26,186 nt of DNA from SCUN01 sp046598935 (lineage in GTDB: Bacteria; Acidobacteriota; Vicinamibacteria; Vicinamibacterales; SCN-69-37). A model generated the notes under the pieces. The model saw nothing but the letters and a program-made list of their open reading frames with translations, was not told the origin of the DNA and made no database searches. Each line of letters starts with the position of its first letter. The stretch's first letter is position 1. The position numbers and the translations under genes were made by a program. The stretch lies in contig JBKJHW010000121.1 of NCBI GenBank assembly GCA_046598935.1, forward strand, positions 1-26,186, read 5' to 3'. Positions 1-8,283 of this stretch are shown in pieces.

Positions 1-1
1 G

Positions 2-1546
2 CGGCGGTTGCGGCGCGGCCTGATCGCCGCAGGCGTGCTGATCGCGGCGCTTGCCGGCGTGAAGTACACGGTCGATCTGAGCCGCGAGCGCAACATCGCG
101 ATTGCCGCCGAAGCCGATGCCAATCGGCGCCGCGGCCAGGCGGAAGATCTCATCGGCTACATGCTCGGTGATCTCCGCACGAAGCTCACGACGGCCGGCC
201 GCCTCGACCTCCTGGACTCGGTCGGCGGCAAGGCGATGGACTACTTCGCGGCGGTGCCGGCGACGTCACTCTCGGGCGAGGAACTGTCGCAGCGCGCCCA
301 GGCGATCTACCAGATCGGCCAGGTGCGACAAGACCAGGGGAATCTCAAAGCCGCGCGCGCGTCATACGACGAGTCGCTCGCCGTGGCGCAGCAACTGGCC
401 GCGCGCGATCCGAACAACGCCGACTGGCAGCTGCGGCTCGGGACCGCGTACTTCTACGCCGGCGACATCCGCCGGCGGGAGAACGATCTCGCCGGCGCGC
501 TCACGCATTTCACCGCGTATCGCGACATCGCGCTCGCGCTGTCGGCGCGTGATCCCAAGAACATGACCTGGGCGCTCGAGGTGTCGTTCGGACACAGCAA
601 CATGGCGGCCATGCAGGAGCTGCAGAATGACCTCGCCGGCGCAAAGACCGCGCTCGAATCGTCGCTCGCGATCAAGAAGCAGGTGGCGGCGGCCGATCCG
701 AAGAAGCGCGCCGATGTCGCCAACGGGCATAACCGGCTCGGCGTCGTGCTCGAGAAACTCGGCGAGTCTGACGAGGCGCTCGCGCACTTCGACCAGGATC
801 TTGCGATCCGCCGTGCGCTCGCCGATGCGGAGCCGGCGAACAAGACACTCAAGCGCCCGCTGTTCACGGCGATTAACTTCGTAGGCGCCGCGCACGAGAA
901 CCGCGGCGATCTCGAAAAAGCACTGGCACACTACCAGGCCGCATCCGATGTGATCGTGCCGCTCGCGGCCGGCGATCGAGCGAACGTGAACTGGCAACGC
1001 GACCTCGGTGTTATCCAGCGGCAGCTGGGCGATGTCCTCCGCGTGACCAAGCGCGCCGCCGAGGCGTCCGCGATGTACCAACGCGCGCGCGCGATCCTGG
1101 CGCCGATCGCCGCGAGCGGGCCGGCAAATCTCGTATGGCAGCGCGACATTGCCGTCGTCGAGCTGGGTCAGGGCCGCATGGCGCTCGACCGTGGAGACGC
1201 TGCGGGCGCGGCAACCGCTGCCGCGGCTGTTACGAAGCTGCTGACGCCCTTCTTCTCGAAGAAGCCGGACGCCGACACGGCGGCGCTGTTGATGGAAAGC
1301 GAACTCATGGCCGCCGATGCGGCCGAGCGTTCCGGACGCCCGGTCGAGGCCAAGGCGGCTCGGGAACACGCGTTGGACTTTGCGCGCGCGATTACGGGCC
1401 CGCATTTCAAACGTCTGGGCGCGAATGAGGCGCGCGCGCTAACATCGCTCGGCCGGCTCGACGAGGCACGAACGCTCGTTACGGAACTCGATCGCCGCGG
1501 CTACCGCCACTGGCTGCTCGCCGAAACAAAGCGCAAACTCGGCTGA
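2..1546 (+). CDS. TPR-repeat protein, C-terminal part (cut by left edge)
   Basis: The frame is open to the left edge, so the true start is probably upstream; a TTG at 8 is the first possible start inside the window. The visible part opens with an Arg-rich stretch and a hydrophobic segment (about residues 4-20 counted from the TTG) that looks like one membrane helix. A charged linker and some 8-10 degenerate TPR-like helical pairs follow, with the recurring pattern of 'AARDPNN..W' and 'G.VL..LG....AL.HF'. This layout, a membrane helix followed by TPRs, is the usual C-terminal half of Ser/Thr protein kinases or winged-helix regulators in Acidobacteriota. The catalytic or DNA-binding half would lie outside the window, so which one it is cannot be decided. 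The helix suggests the TPR part is periplasmic and acts as a protein-interaction domain. Confidence 0.8.
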   Translation, partial: RRLRRGLIAAGVLIAALAGVKYTVDLSRERNIAIAAEADANRRRGQAEDLIGYMLGDLRTKLTTAGRLDLLDSVGGKAMDYFAAVPATSLSGEELSQRAQAIYQIGQVRQDQGNLKAARASYDESLAVAQQLAARDPNNADWQLRLGTAYFYAGDIRRRENDLAGALTHFTAYRDIALALSARDPKNMTWALEVSFGHSNMAAMQELQNDLAGAKTALESSLAIKKQVAAADPKKRADVANGHNRLGVVLEKLGESDEALAHFDQDLAIRRALADAEPANKTLKRPLFTAINFVGAAHENRGDLEKALAHYQAASDVIVPLAAGDRANVNWQRDLGVIQRQLGDVLRVTKRAAEASAMYQRARAILAPIAASGPANLVWQRDIAVVELGQGRMALDRGDAAGAATAAAAVTKLLTPFFSKKPDADTAALLMESELMAADAAERSGRPVEAKAAREHALDFARAITGPHFKRLGANEARALTSLGRLDEARTLVTELDRRGYRHWLLAETKRKLG

Positions 1547-1627
1547 CGGCCGCATGTTAGACTCCGCCGTCATTCCGGCATTTCAGGCCGCTCGTCGACC
1601 TTCTTCCACCCGGCTCAGGAGAAATTC

Positions 1628-2077
1628 GTGGCACAAAATTCGACCCCGATTAACGTGAACGTCAACTTCCGGAACGTCACGTGCGTGAACGGCGTCTGGT
1701 CCGGCGATCCGGTCTGGAACGTCCAGCCGACGCCCGCCAATGTCCCGCCGTCGACAGCCGGCGACACGATGACGCTGCAGTTCAACCTGAACGCCTCGGC
1801 CGTCCCGGCCGGCTTCACCGCAGCGTTTGCGAACACTACTCCGATTCAGTTCGGCGGGAGCTGGACCGGCGGCCCGCCCTCGTCGCCGAACTCAACCACG
1901 ATCACGATGGATGACACGTTCGACGGCCTCGGAGCCAGCGTGGACTACAAGTACTCGATCAGCGTCACCTTGAGCGGCAACCAGGGCACCGCGTGGCTCA
2001 CCCGCACGTTCACTCTGGATCCCGACGTGGTCAACGAGGCCGGTCAGGTGCGCTTGGTCACGCACACGGCGAGCTAG
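1628..2077 (+). CDS. Small protein of unknown function, all-beta composition
   Basis: This 149-residue ORF begins with GTG at 1628, preceded by CAGGAG at 1616-1621 at good spacing. I do not recognise the family. The protein is rich in Thr, Ser, Asn, Gly, Pro and Val, with almost no Lys or Arg and a single Cys (residue 19, 'NVTCVNG'). Its alternating hydrophobic pattern suggests a beta-sandwich, for example residues 6-20, 48-56 and 108-130. There is no signal peptide and no membrane segment, so it is either cytosolic or exported without a classical signal. It stands alone, 81 bp after the TPR protein and convergent with mdh. Codon use and GC match the neighbours. That the ORF is real rests on the ribosome binding site and the sensible composition of this frame; any function would be a guess. 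Confidence 0.65.
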   Translation: MAQNSTPINVNVNFRNVTCVNGVWSGDPVWNVQPTPANVPPSTAGDTMTLQFNLNASAVPAGFTAAFANTTPIQFGGSWTGGPPSSPNSTTITMDDTFDGLGASVDYKYSISVTLSGNQGTAWLTRTFTLDPDVVNEAGQVRLVTHTAS

Positions 2078-2111
2078 TTCCGGTTCCGCGTTCCGGGTTC
2101 CTGGTTCCGCG
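2078..2111. repeat. Degenerate heptanucleotide tandem repeat, TTCCGGG-like
   Basis: Directly after the stop at 2077 come five head-to-tail units beginning TTCC, at 2078, 2084, 2091, 2098 and 2105. The first is 6 bp and the others 7 bp (TTCCGCG, TTCCGGG, TTCCTGG, TTCCGCG). The array fills the gap between two convergent genes and ends just before the mdh stop codon. Several other gene junctions in this window hold different words with the same period. Confidence 0.75.
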
Positions 2112-2114
2112 TGC

Positions 2115-3037
2115 TCAAACCCCGATAACCGTCGTGAGTTCCTTGACCGCCGCGGCGGACTTGTTCAGGGCGGTCTGTTCGTCGGCGGTGAGCTTGATCT
2201 GGATGATTTCCTCGACGCCGTTCTTGCCGAGCTTCACCGGCACGCCGAGGAACTGATCGCTGATGCCGTATTCGCCGTTGAGCCAGACCGAGCACGGCAG
2301 AATCGACTTCTTGTCTTTGAGAATCGCTTCGACCATTTCCGCCGCCGCCGCGCCCGGCGCATACCAGGCGCTCGTGCCGACGAGTTTGGTGATTTCCGCG
2401 CCGCCATTGGCCGTGCGGTCGCAGATCGCCGCGATCTTCTCGGGCGACATGAGTTCGGTGATCGGAATGCCGGCCACCGTCGAATAACGCGGGAGCGGCA
2501 CCATCGTGTCGCCGTGGCCGCCCAGCACGAACGCGTGGACGTTCTCGATCGAGACGTTCAGCTCCATCGCAATGAACGTGCGCATGCGCGCCGAGTCGAG
2601 GACGCCGGCCATGCCGATAACGCGCTCGCGCGGGAACTTGCTCAACCGGTAGACCGCCTGGCACATCGCGTCGAGCGGGTTCGCTACCGGGATAATGATG
2701 CAGTTTGGCGAGTACTTCACGACCTGCTCTGTTACCGCCTGCATGATCTTGTAGTTCACGTTCAGGAGGTCGTCGCGACTCATGCCCGGCTTGCGCGGCA
2801 TGCCGGACGTGATGACGACGACATCGGAGTCGGCCGTGGCGGCGTAATCGCTGCCGCCGATGAGGCGCGTGTCGCTGCCGTCAATCGGGCACGCCTGGAG
2901 GATGTCGAGCGCAATGCCCGCAGCCTTCGTGTCGGCAATGTCCACGATCACGACATCCGCGAGTTCCTTTGTCGCGATCACCCGCGCGACCGTCGCGCCA
3001 ACGTTGCCAGCTCCGCCTACCACTGTGACTTTGCGAT

Positions 3038-3041
<4 letters not shown>
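2115..3041 (-). CDS. mdh: Malate dehydrogenase, NAD-dependent (LDH-like type)
   Basis: The enzyme interconverts malate and oxaloacetate with NAD in the TCA cycle, in the cytosol. The 308 residues match the length of the LDH-like MDH family. Visible motifs are the Rossmann loop GGAGNVG (9-15); Asp34 at the end of the second strand, which favours NAD over NADP; the mobile loop 'GMPRKPGMSRDDL' with Arg83 and Arg89, where Arg in the loop selects malate over lactate; Asn121 in NPLDAM; the Asp149/Arg152 pair in GVLDSAR; and catalytic His176 in GGHGDT. The ATG overlaps the stop of icd (ATGA, 3038-3041), so the two are translationally coupled and together supply consecutive TCA-cycle activities. The gene ends against the heptanucleotide repeat at 2078-2111. 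Confidence 0.96.
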
Positions 3042-4222
<1,181 letters not shown>

Positions 4223-4261
4223 TGGTTCCCGGCTGCTGGTTAAAGACCGATTCACAGAATC

Positions 4262-4282
4262 TGTTGAAAACCTTGTGGAAAA
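4262..4282 (-). promoter_or_regulatory. Pair of DnaA-box-like 9-mers upstream of icd
   Basis: On the minus strand TTTTCCACA (4274-4282) and TTTTCAACA (4262-4270) sit in the same orientation, 12 bp start to start. Each resembles the DnaA box TTATCCACA (1 and 2 mismatches). They lie 40-60 bp before the icd start in untranslated sequence. A functional role is not shown; AT-rich 9-mers with two mismatches occur by chance. Confidence 0.25.
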
Positions 4283-4375
4283 CTCAGGCGATTTTGCGCC
4301 ATCGTCACGCGGCTGTTGCACTTACAGCGATTTGCACCAGCGTGGTGCGATCCGCATCGCTGACGCGAACACCAC

Positions 4376-4381
4376 ATTATA
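4376..4381 (-). promoter_or_regulatory. Possible -10 element for icd-mdh
   Basis: The minus strand reads TATAAT exactly at 4381-4376, about 154 bp before the icd start, in an otherwise GC-rich setting. No good -35 hexamer is present 16-18 bp upstream (that region overlaps the 3' end of the preceding gene), so the call rests on the -10 only. Confidence 0.35.
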
Positions 4382-4391
4382 TAGGAGCAGT

Positions 4392-4961
4392 TTAACGGAT
4401 CGCGACGACGAAAGTGACGCGCGCAGGGCTGGTGATGTCGACGATGCGCACCGATTCGGGGCCGATGGCTTCGACGATGAATCGATCGAACACCTGGCCG
4501 GGTTTCACGATCTTCATTTCGTCGTCCATCGACAACACTGCCGTTCGGAATAATCCCCCGTCACGGGCATCGCTCGTAATTGCGACGAGCGACGGCAACG
4601 TCAACGCTGCCGCCGGCGGTGGCGACGCGAGGGGGACGTACCCCTCTTCCACAATCGGTCTCGGGGTCAGACCCCTGGGGTCAGACCCCTTATGGGGTAC
4701 GTCCCTCTTACCGAAGTGGAAGGGGTTTCGGGACGGTTCGGGTTTTGGTGGCGGCGGCAGCAGGCGGGCGCGGAGGCGCGCGGCCTGATCGTCGATTTGC
4801 GCTGCGAGCGGGGTGACGGCCTGCGTGGTTTGTCTGGCGAGCTCGAGATCGGCAGCGGAAACTGCCGGCTCAGCCGGCGGCGTGCGCGCGGACGGCGACG
4901 TGACCCATGAAACCAGGATCAGACCGCCGCCAACGGCGAGAATTCCGACTGCACGTTTCAT
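4392..4961 (-). CDS. Membrane-anchored periplasmic protein, possible PilP/GspC-like C-terminal domain
   Basis: The ATG at 4961 is preferred over the longer GTG start at 5006 because a clean N-terminal signal-anchor follows it ('MKRAVGILAVGGGLILVSW'), giving 189 residues. Then come an Ala/Pro-rich, possibly helical segment (about 25-65), a Pro-rich linker with 'RNPFHFG', and a C-terminal beta-rich domain (about 120-189) with 'LPSLVAITSD', 'AVLSMDDEMKIVKPG' and 'VEAIGPESVRIVDI'. The RNPF motif and this domain's pattern resemble the periplasmic HR domain of PilP and GspC; that is similarity by eye only. A palindromic element of 72 bp (4633-4704) is read through in frame and supplies about 24 residues of the linker. 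The gene is divergent from kdsB, with 54 bp between starts, and lies upstream of icd. Function unknown. Confidence 0.7.
   Translation of the reverse strand: MKRAVGILAVGGGLILVSWVTSPSARTPPAEPAVSAADLELARQTTQAVTPLAAQIDDQAARLRARLLPPPPKPEPSRNPFHFGKRDVPHKGSDPRGLTPRPIVEEGYVPLASPPPAAALTLPSLVAITSDARDGGLFRTAVLSMDDEMKIVKPGQVFDRFIVEAIGPESVRIVDITSPARVTFVVAIR
4633..4704. repeat. 72-bp palindromic element inserted in frame in a coding region
   Basis: The outer arms GGGACGTACCCC (4633-4644) and GGGGTACGTCCC (4693-4704) are exact 12-bp inverted repeats. The centre has two tandem 14-bp copies of GGGGTCAGACCCCT (4663-4676 and 4677-4690), each containing a 13-bp palindrome. A weaker inverted pair (TTCCAC near 4648, GTGGAAGGGG at 4716-4725) suggests a larger ancestral fold. 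The span from arm to arm is 72 bp, a multiple of three, and contains no stop in the host frame. It has the look of a REP- or MITE-like small mobile palindrome. Confidence 0.8.
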
Positions 4962-5015
4962 GAAAGATGCAGGCCTGACTGCATAGGCCTGTCGCGATCG
5001 TAGCACGGAGGCGCC

Positions 5016-5810
5016 GTGCTAAGATTCGACGTGCCCGTCACTTCCGCTTCTGGGCTTCCTGCTTCAATCCAAACCGCCAGAGTTGTCGCTATCGTTCCCG
5101 CCCGCTACGCGTCTACGCGTCTTCCGGGCAAAGCCCTGGAACTCATCGGCGGCAAGCCCATGATCGAGCACGTGTACCGCCGCGCTTCGGGCGCGTCCCG
5201 CGTCGACGCCGTCGTTGTGGCCACCGACGACCAGCGCATTCACGACGCGGTCACGGGTTTCGGTGGTCTCGCGATGATGACCAGCGCGTCGCACCGGACC
5301 GGCACCGAGAGACTTGCGGAAGTCGCCGCCACCCTTTTAAGCGACATCATCGTCAACGTTCAGGGCGACGAGCCGCTGATCGACGCCGGCGCGATCGATG
5401 CGTGCGTGCAGGTGCTCCTCGAGCATCCGGACGACGTCATGAGCACTGTGCGGCGACGGCTGAAAGCCGGCGAAGCCGAGAACAGAGCGGTTGTCAAAGT
5501 CGCCGTCGACAAAAACGACATCGCACTCTTCTTTTCACGCTCCTCAATCCCCTTTCAGCGCGACGGCGCGCCGAACCCCGTGCGCTGGGCGCATCTCGGA
5601 CTCTATGCATACCGGCGCCCCTTCCTGCTGGCGGTGGCGCGCCTCCCGCCGACGCCGCTCGAACAGTCTGAATGCCTCGAGCAGCTGCGCGTGCTCGAGT
5701 ACGGCTACCGCATCCGCTGCGTTGAAACACGAAGCGACTCGCTCGGCGTCGACACGCCCGACGATCTGGCCCGCGTCCGGCAACTCGTTGGTGAAAAGGT
5801 GAATCTGTGA
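5016..5810 (+). CDS. kdsB: CMP-Kdo synthetase (3-deoxy-manno-octulosonate cytidylyltransferase)
   Basis: Activates Kdo with CTP to give CMP-Kdo for LPS inner-core synthesis, in the cytosol. The 264 residues show the family motifs: nucleotide-binding 'PARYASTRLPGK' (28-39), ATDDQRI (69-75), HRTGTERLAE (93-102) and NVQGDEPLI (114-122, Asp118 a likely Mg ligand), then 'LEQSECLEQLR' and a C-terminal GVDTPDDLARV. The GTG at 5016 has GGAGG at 5007-5011. The normal family N-terminus begins around residue 22; the extra 20 residues are partly encoded by a CTTC-rich degenerate repeat (5041-5065) and have no family counterpart. No later start codon lies before the conserved region except a GTG at 5031. 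First gene of the Kdo operon; its stop overlaps the pyrG start (GTGA). Confidence 0.93.
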   Translation: MLRFDVPVTSASGLPASIQTARVVAIVPARYASTRLPGKALELIGGKPMIEHVYRRASGASRVDAVVVATDDQRIHDAVTGFGGLAMMTSASHRTGTERLAEVAATLLSDIIVNVQGDEPLIDAGAIDACVQVLLEHPDDVMSTVRRRLKAGEAENRAVVKVAVDKNDIALFFSRSSIPFQRDGAPNPVRWAHLGLYAYRRPFLLAVARLPPTPLEQSECLEQLRVLEYGYRIRCVETRSDSLGVDTPDDLARVRQLVGEKVNL

Positions 5811-7441
5811 ATACCAAGTACATCTTCGTGACGGGCGGCGTCGTGTCATCGCTCGGCAAAGGCCTCGCGGCCGCATCAATCGGCGCCCTGCTCGAAGCGC
5901 ACGGCTACAAAGTCGCGCTCCAGAAGCTCGATCCCTACATCAACGTCGATCCGGGCACGATGAGCCCGTTCCAGCATGGCGAGGTGTATGTCACCGAAGA
6001 CGGCGCCGAGACGGACCTCGACCTTGGCCATTACGAGCGCTTCACGAGCATGGTCGCCAATCGCGTGCACAGCTGGACGACGGGCAAGATCTACCAGTCG
6101 GTCATTAATAAGGAGCGCCGCGGCGACTACCTCGGCAGCACCGTGCAGGTCATCCCGCACATCACGAACGAGATCAAGGAGTGCATCAAGAAAGCGGCCG
6201 ACGGCGTCGATGTGCTGCTCGTCGAAATCGGCGGCACGGTCGGCGACATCGAGAGCCTCCCGTTTCTCGAGGCGATCCGTCAGTTCAGGCAGGACGTCGG
6301 CAAGGACAACACGCTCTACATTCATCTCACGCTCGTGCCGTACATCGCGACGGCCGGCGAGCTCAAAACCAAGCCCACGCAGCACAGCGTGCGCGACCTC
6401 CGGTCGATCGGCATTGCGCCGGATATTCTCCTCTGCCGTTCCGAGCAGCCGCTCGACCGCGACATCAAGCGCAAGATCGCGCACTTCACCGACGTCGCCG
6501 AAGAAGCGGTCATTACGGCGATGGACGTCAAGAGCGTCTACGAAGTGCCGCTGTACTACATGAACGAAGGGCTCGACGATCTGCTGCTGAGGCGTCTCAA
6601 TCTCCCGGCGACCGAAGCGCGTCTCGAGCAGTGGACAGCCCTCGTCGACTGCATCAAGAACCCTGTCGACACGGTCACCATTCACTTCGTGGGCAAGTAC
6701 GTCGAGCACAAGGACGCCTACAAGAGCATCATCGAGTCGCTGCACCACGGCGGATTCGCGCATCAGCTGAAAGTCGACTTGCGTTTCGTCGAGGCCGAAG
6801 CGCTCGAGGAGCGCGGCGGCGAGAAGCTCCTCCATGGCTCGATGGGCATCGTGGTCGGGCCCGGCTTCGGCAACCGCGGCAGCCGCGGCATGATGAAAGC
6901 TGCGGAGTTCGCGCGCACGACCGGCACGCCGTACTTCGGCATCTGCTACGGCTTTCAGTGGGCCGTCGTCGAATTCGCCCGCGGCGTCGCCGGCCTCGAC
7001 CACGCGGACTCGACCGAGGTCACCGAAGACGCGACACACAAGGTCATCTACAAACTGCGCGACCTGCTCGGCGTGGACGACCTCGGCGGCACGATGCGGC
7101 TCGGCAGCTACGACTGCAAGCTCACGCCCGGCTCGCTCGCGGCGCGGCTCTACGGCAAGGATGTCATCACCGAGCGGCATCGCCATCGGTATGAATTCAA
7201 CTGCCTCTACGAGAAGACGCTGACCGACCACGGCCTCAAAGTGACGGGCCGCTCGGTCGACGGCAAGTTCGTCGAAATCGTGGAGATTCCCGATCATCCG
7301 TGCTTCATCGCGGTGCAGTTCCACCCGGAGTTCCACTCGAAGCCGCTCGCGCCGCATCCGCTTTTCGCAGGATTCATCGCGGCCGCGCACGCGGTCAAGT
7401 CGAAGCGCAATCCGGCGGGCCTGCGCGAGGTAGCCGGTTGA
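5807..7441 (+). CDS. pyrG: CTP synthase (glutamine-hydrolysing)
   Basis: Makes CTP from UTP, ATP and glutamine. The 544 residues match the family exactly. The N-terminal synthetase domain has 'GGVVSSLGKGL' (10-20), 'LQKLDPYINVDPGTMSPFQH' (38-57), the metal residues Asp72 (in LDLGHYERF) and Glu140 (in VEIGGTVGDIES). The C-terminal class I glutamine amidotransferase domain has Cys380 in FGICYGFQ and His506/Glu508 in FHPEF, so the triad is intact. The GTG start at 5807 overlaps the kdsB stop by 4 bp, and its own stop overlaps the TTG of kdsA. Sitting between kdsB and kdsA, it would supply CTP for CMP-Kdo formation as well as for general metabolism. Confidence 0.97.
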   Translation: MNTKYIFVTGGVVSSLGKGLAAASIGALLEAHGYKVALQKLDPYINVDPGTMSPFQHGEVYVTEDGAETDLDLGHYERFTSMVANRVHSWTTGKIYQSVINKERRGDYLGSTVQVIPHITNEIKECIKKAADGVDVLLVEIGGTVGDIESLPFLEAIRQFRQDVGKDNTLYIHLTLVPYIATAGELKTKPTQHSVRDLRSIGIAPDILLCRSEQPLDRDIKRKIAHFTDVAEEAVITAMDVKSVYEVPLYYMNEGLDDLLLRRLNLPATEARLEQWTALVDCIKNPVDTVTIHFVGKYVEHKDAYKSIIESLHHGGFAHQLKVDLRFVEAEALEERGGEKLLHGSMGIVVGPGFGNRGSRGMMKAAEFARTTGTPYFGICYGFQWAVVEFARGVAGLDHADSTEVTEDATHKVIYKLRDLLGVDDLGGTMRLGSYDCKLTPGSLAARLYGKDVITERHRHRYEFNCLYEKTLTDHGLKVTGRSVDGKFVEIVEIPDHPCFIAVQFHPEFHSKPLAPHPLFAGFIAAAHAVKSKRNPAGLREVAG

Positions 7442-8283
7442 ACAACGTCACAATCGTACCGGGCGTCACGCTCGGCGAGCGCGGACTCGTGCTGATCGCC
7501 GGGCCGTGCGTCATCGAAAGCGCGGAGCACGCGGAGACGGTTGCGGGGCGGGTCGCGGAGATCGCCCGGCGATTGAAGATGCCGTATGTGTTCAAGGCGT
7601 CTTTCGACAAAGCCAACCGCACGTCGATCACGTCGTTCCGAGGTCCCGGCCTCGAAGCAGGCGTGAAAATTCTCGAACGAGTGAAGAAAACCGCGGGCGT
7701 GCCGATTCTGACGGACATTCACGACGCGTCGCAGGCTGAGCTGGTGGCGACCGTCGCGGACATCCTTCAGATCCCCGCGTTTCTCTCGCGCCAGACGGAC
7801 CTGATCGTCGCCGCAGCCAAGACAGGCCGCGTCGTCAACGTCAAGAAGGGCCAGTTCCTGGCGCCGCTCGACGTGAAGCACGCGATCAAGAAGGTCACGG
7901 AGTCCGGCAACTCGCGCGTGTTCATCACGGAACGCGGATTTACGTTCGGCTACAACAACCTCGTCGTCGACATGCGCGCATTTCCGATGATGCGCGAGCT
8001 TGGCGTGCCGGTGGTATTCGATATCACGCACAGCCTGCAGCTCCCGGGCGGCGGTGACGGCGTGACGGCGGGCCTGGCCCAATACATTCAGCCGCTCGGC
8101 TCAGCCGGTGTCGGCGCCGGCGTCGACGGCATCTTTCTTGAAGTGCACGAAGACCCGTCCAAGGCCAAGAGCGACGCGCAGAACGCCCTGGCGCTCGACA
8201 AGCTCGAAGCGTTGCTCACGCGGCTGAACCGGATTAATGAAGTCGTGAAGTCTTCCGATTTCACGGGCGCGGTGACGTTATGA
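7438..8283 (+). CDS. kdsA: Kdo-8-phosphate synthase, probably metal-dependent type
   Basis: Condenses phosphoenolpyruvate with arabinose-5-phosphate to Kdo-8-phosphate. The longest ORF begins at 7300 inside pyrG, but homology begins at a TTG at 7438 that overlaps the pyrG stop (TTGA), with GAGG at 7427-7430, giving 281 residues, the normal length. Motifs: IAGPCVIES (20-28), KASFDKANR (53-61), 'QIPAFLSRQTDL' (111-122), 'FDITHSLQLPGG' (194-205) and FLEVHEDP (233-240). Cys23 occupies the place where E. coli-type enzymes have Asn. With His198, Glu235 and Asp246 it would form the metal site known from the Aquifex-type (class II) enzymes; this assignment is by family comparison. The stop overlaps the ATG of kdsD. 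Confidence 0.95.
   Translation: MNNVTIVPGVTLGERGLVLIAGPCVIESAEHAETVAGRVAEIARRLKMPYVFKASFDKANRTSITSFRGPGLEAGVKILERVKKTAGVPILTDIHDASQAELVATVADILQIPAFLSRQTDLIVAAAKTGRVVNVKKGQFLAPLDVKHAIKKVTESGNSRVFITERGFTFGYNNLVVDMRAFPMMRELGVPVVFDITHSLQLPGGGDGVTAGLAQYIQPLGSAGVGAGVDGIFLEVHEDPSKAKSDAQNALALDKLEALLTRLNRINEVVKSSDFTGAVTL

Noticed and set aside
1547..1627. Promoter before the small beta protein (TAGACT near 1558)
   Set aside because: No -35 hexamer at suitable spacing and a poor -10; left unannotated.
2074..2664. Minus-strand ORF ending in an Asn/Arg/Glu-Pro repeat
   Set aside because: It lies within mdh in another frame; the repetitive tail is only the translation of the TTCCGGG heptamers.
4968..4991. 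Operator made of two AGGCCTG words between the divergent starts before kdsB
   Set aside because: Only two short words 14 bp apart; no support beyond chance in GC-rich DNA.
5876..7390. 504-residue minus-strand ORF opposite pyrG
   Set aside because: pyrG is certain from its motifs; the opposite frame has shadow composition and no ribosome binding site.
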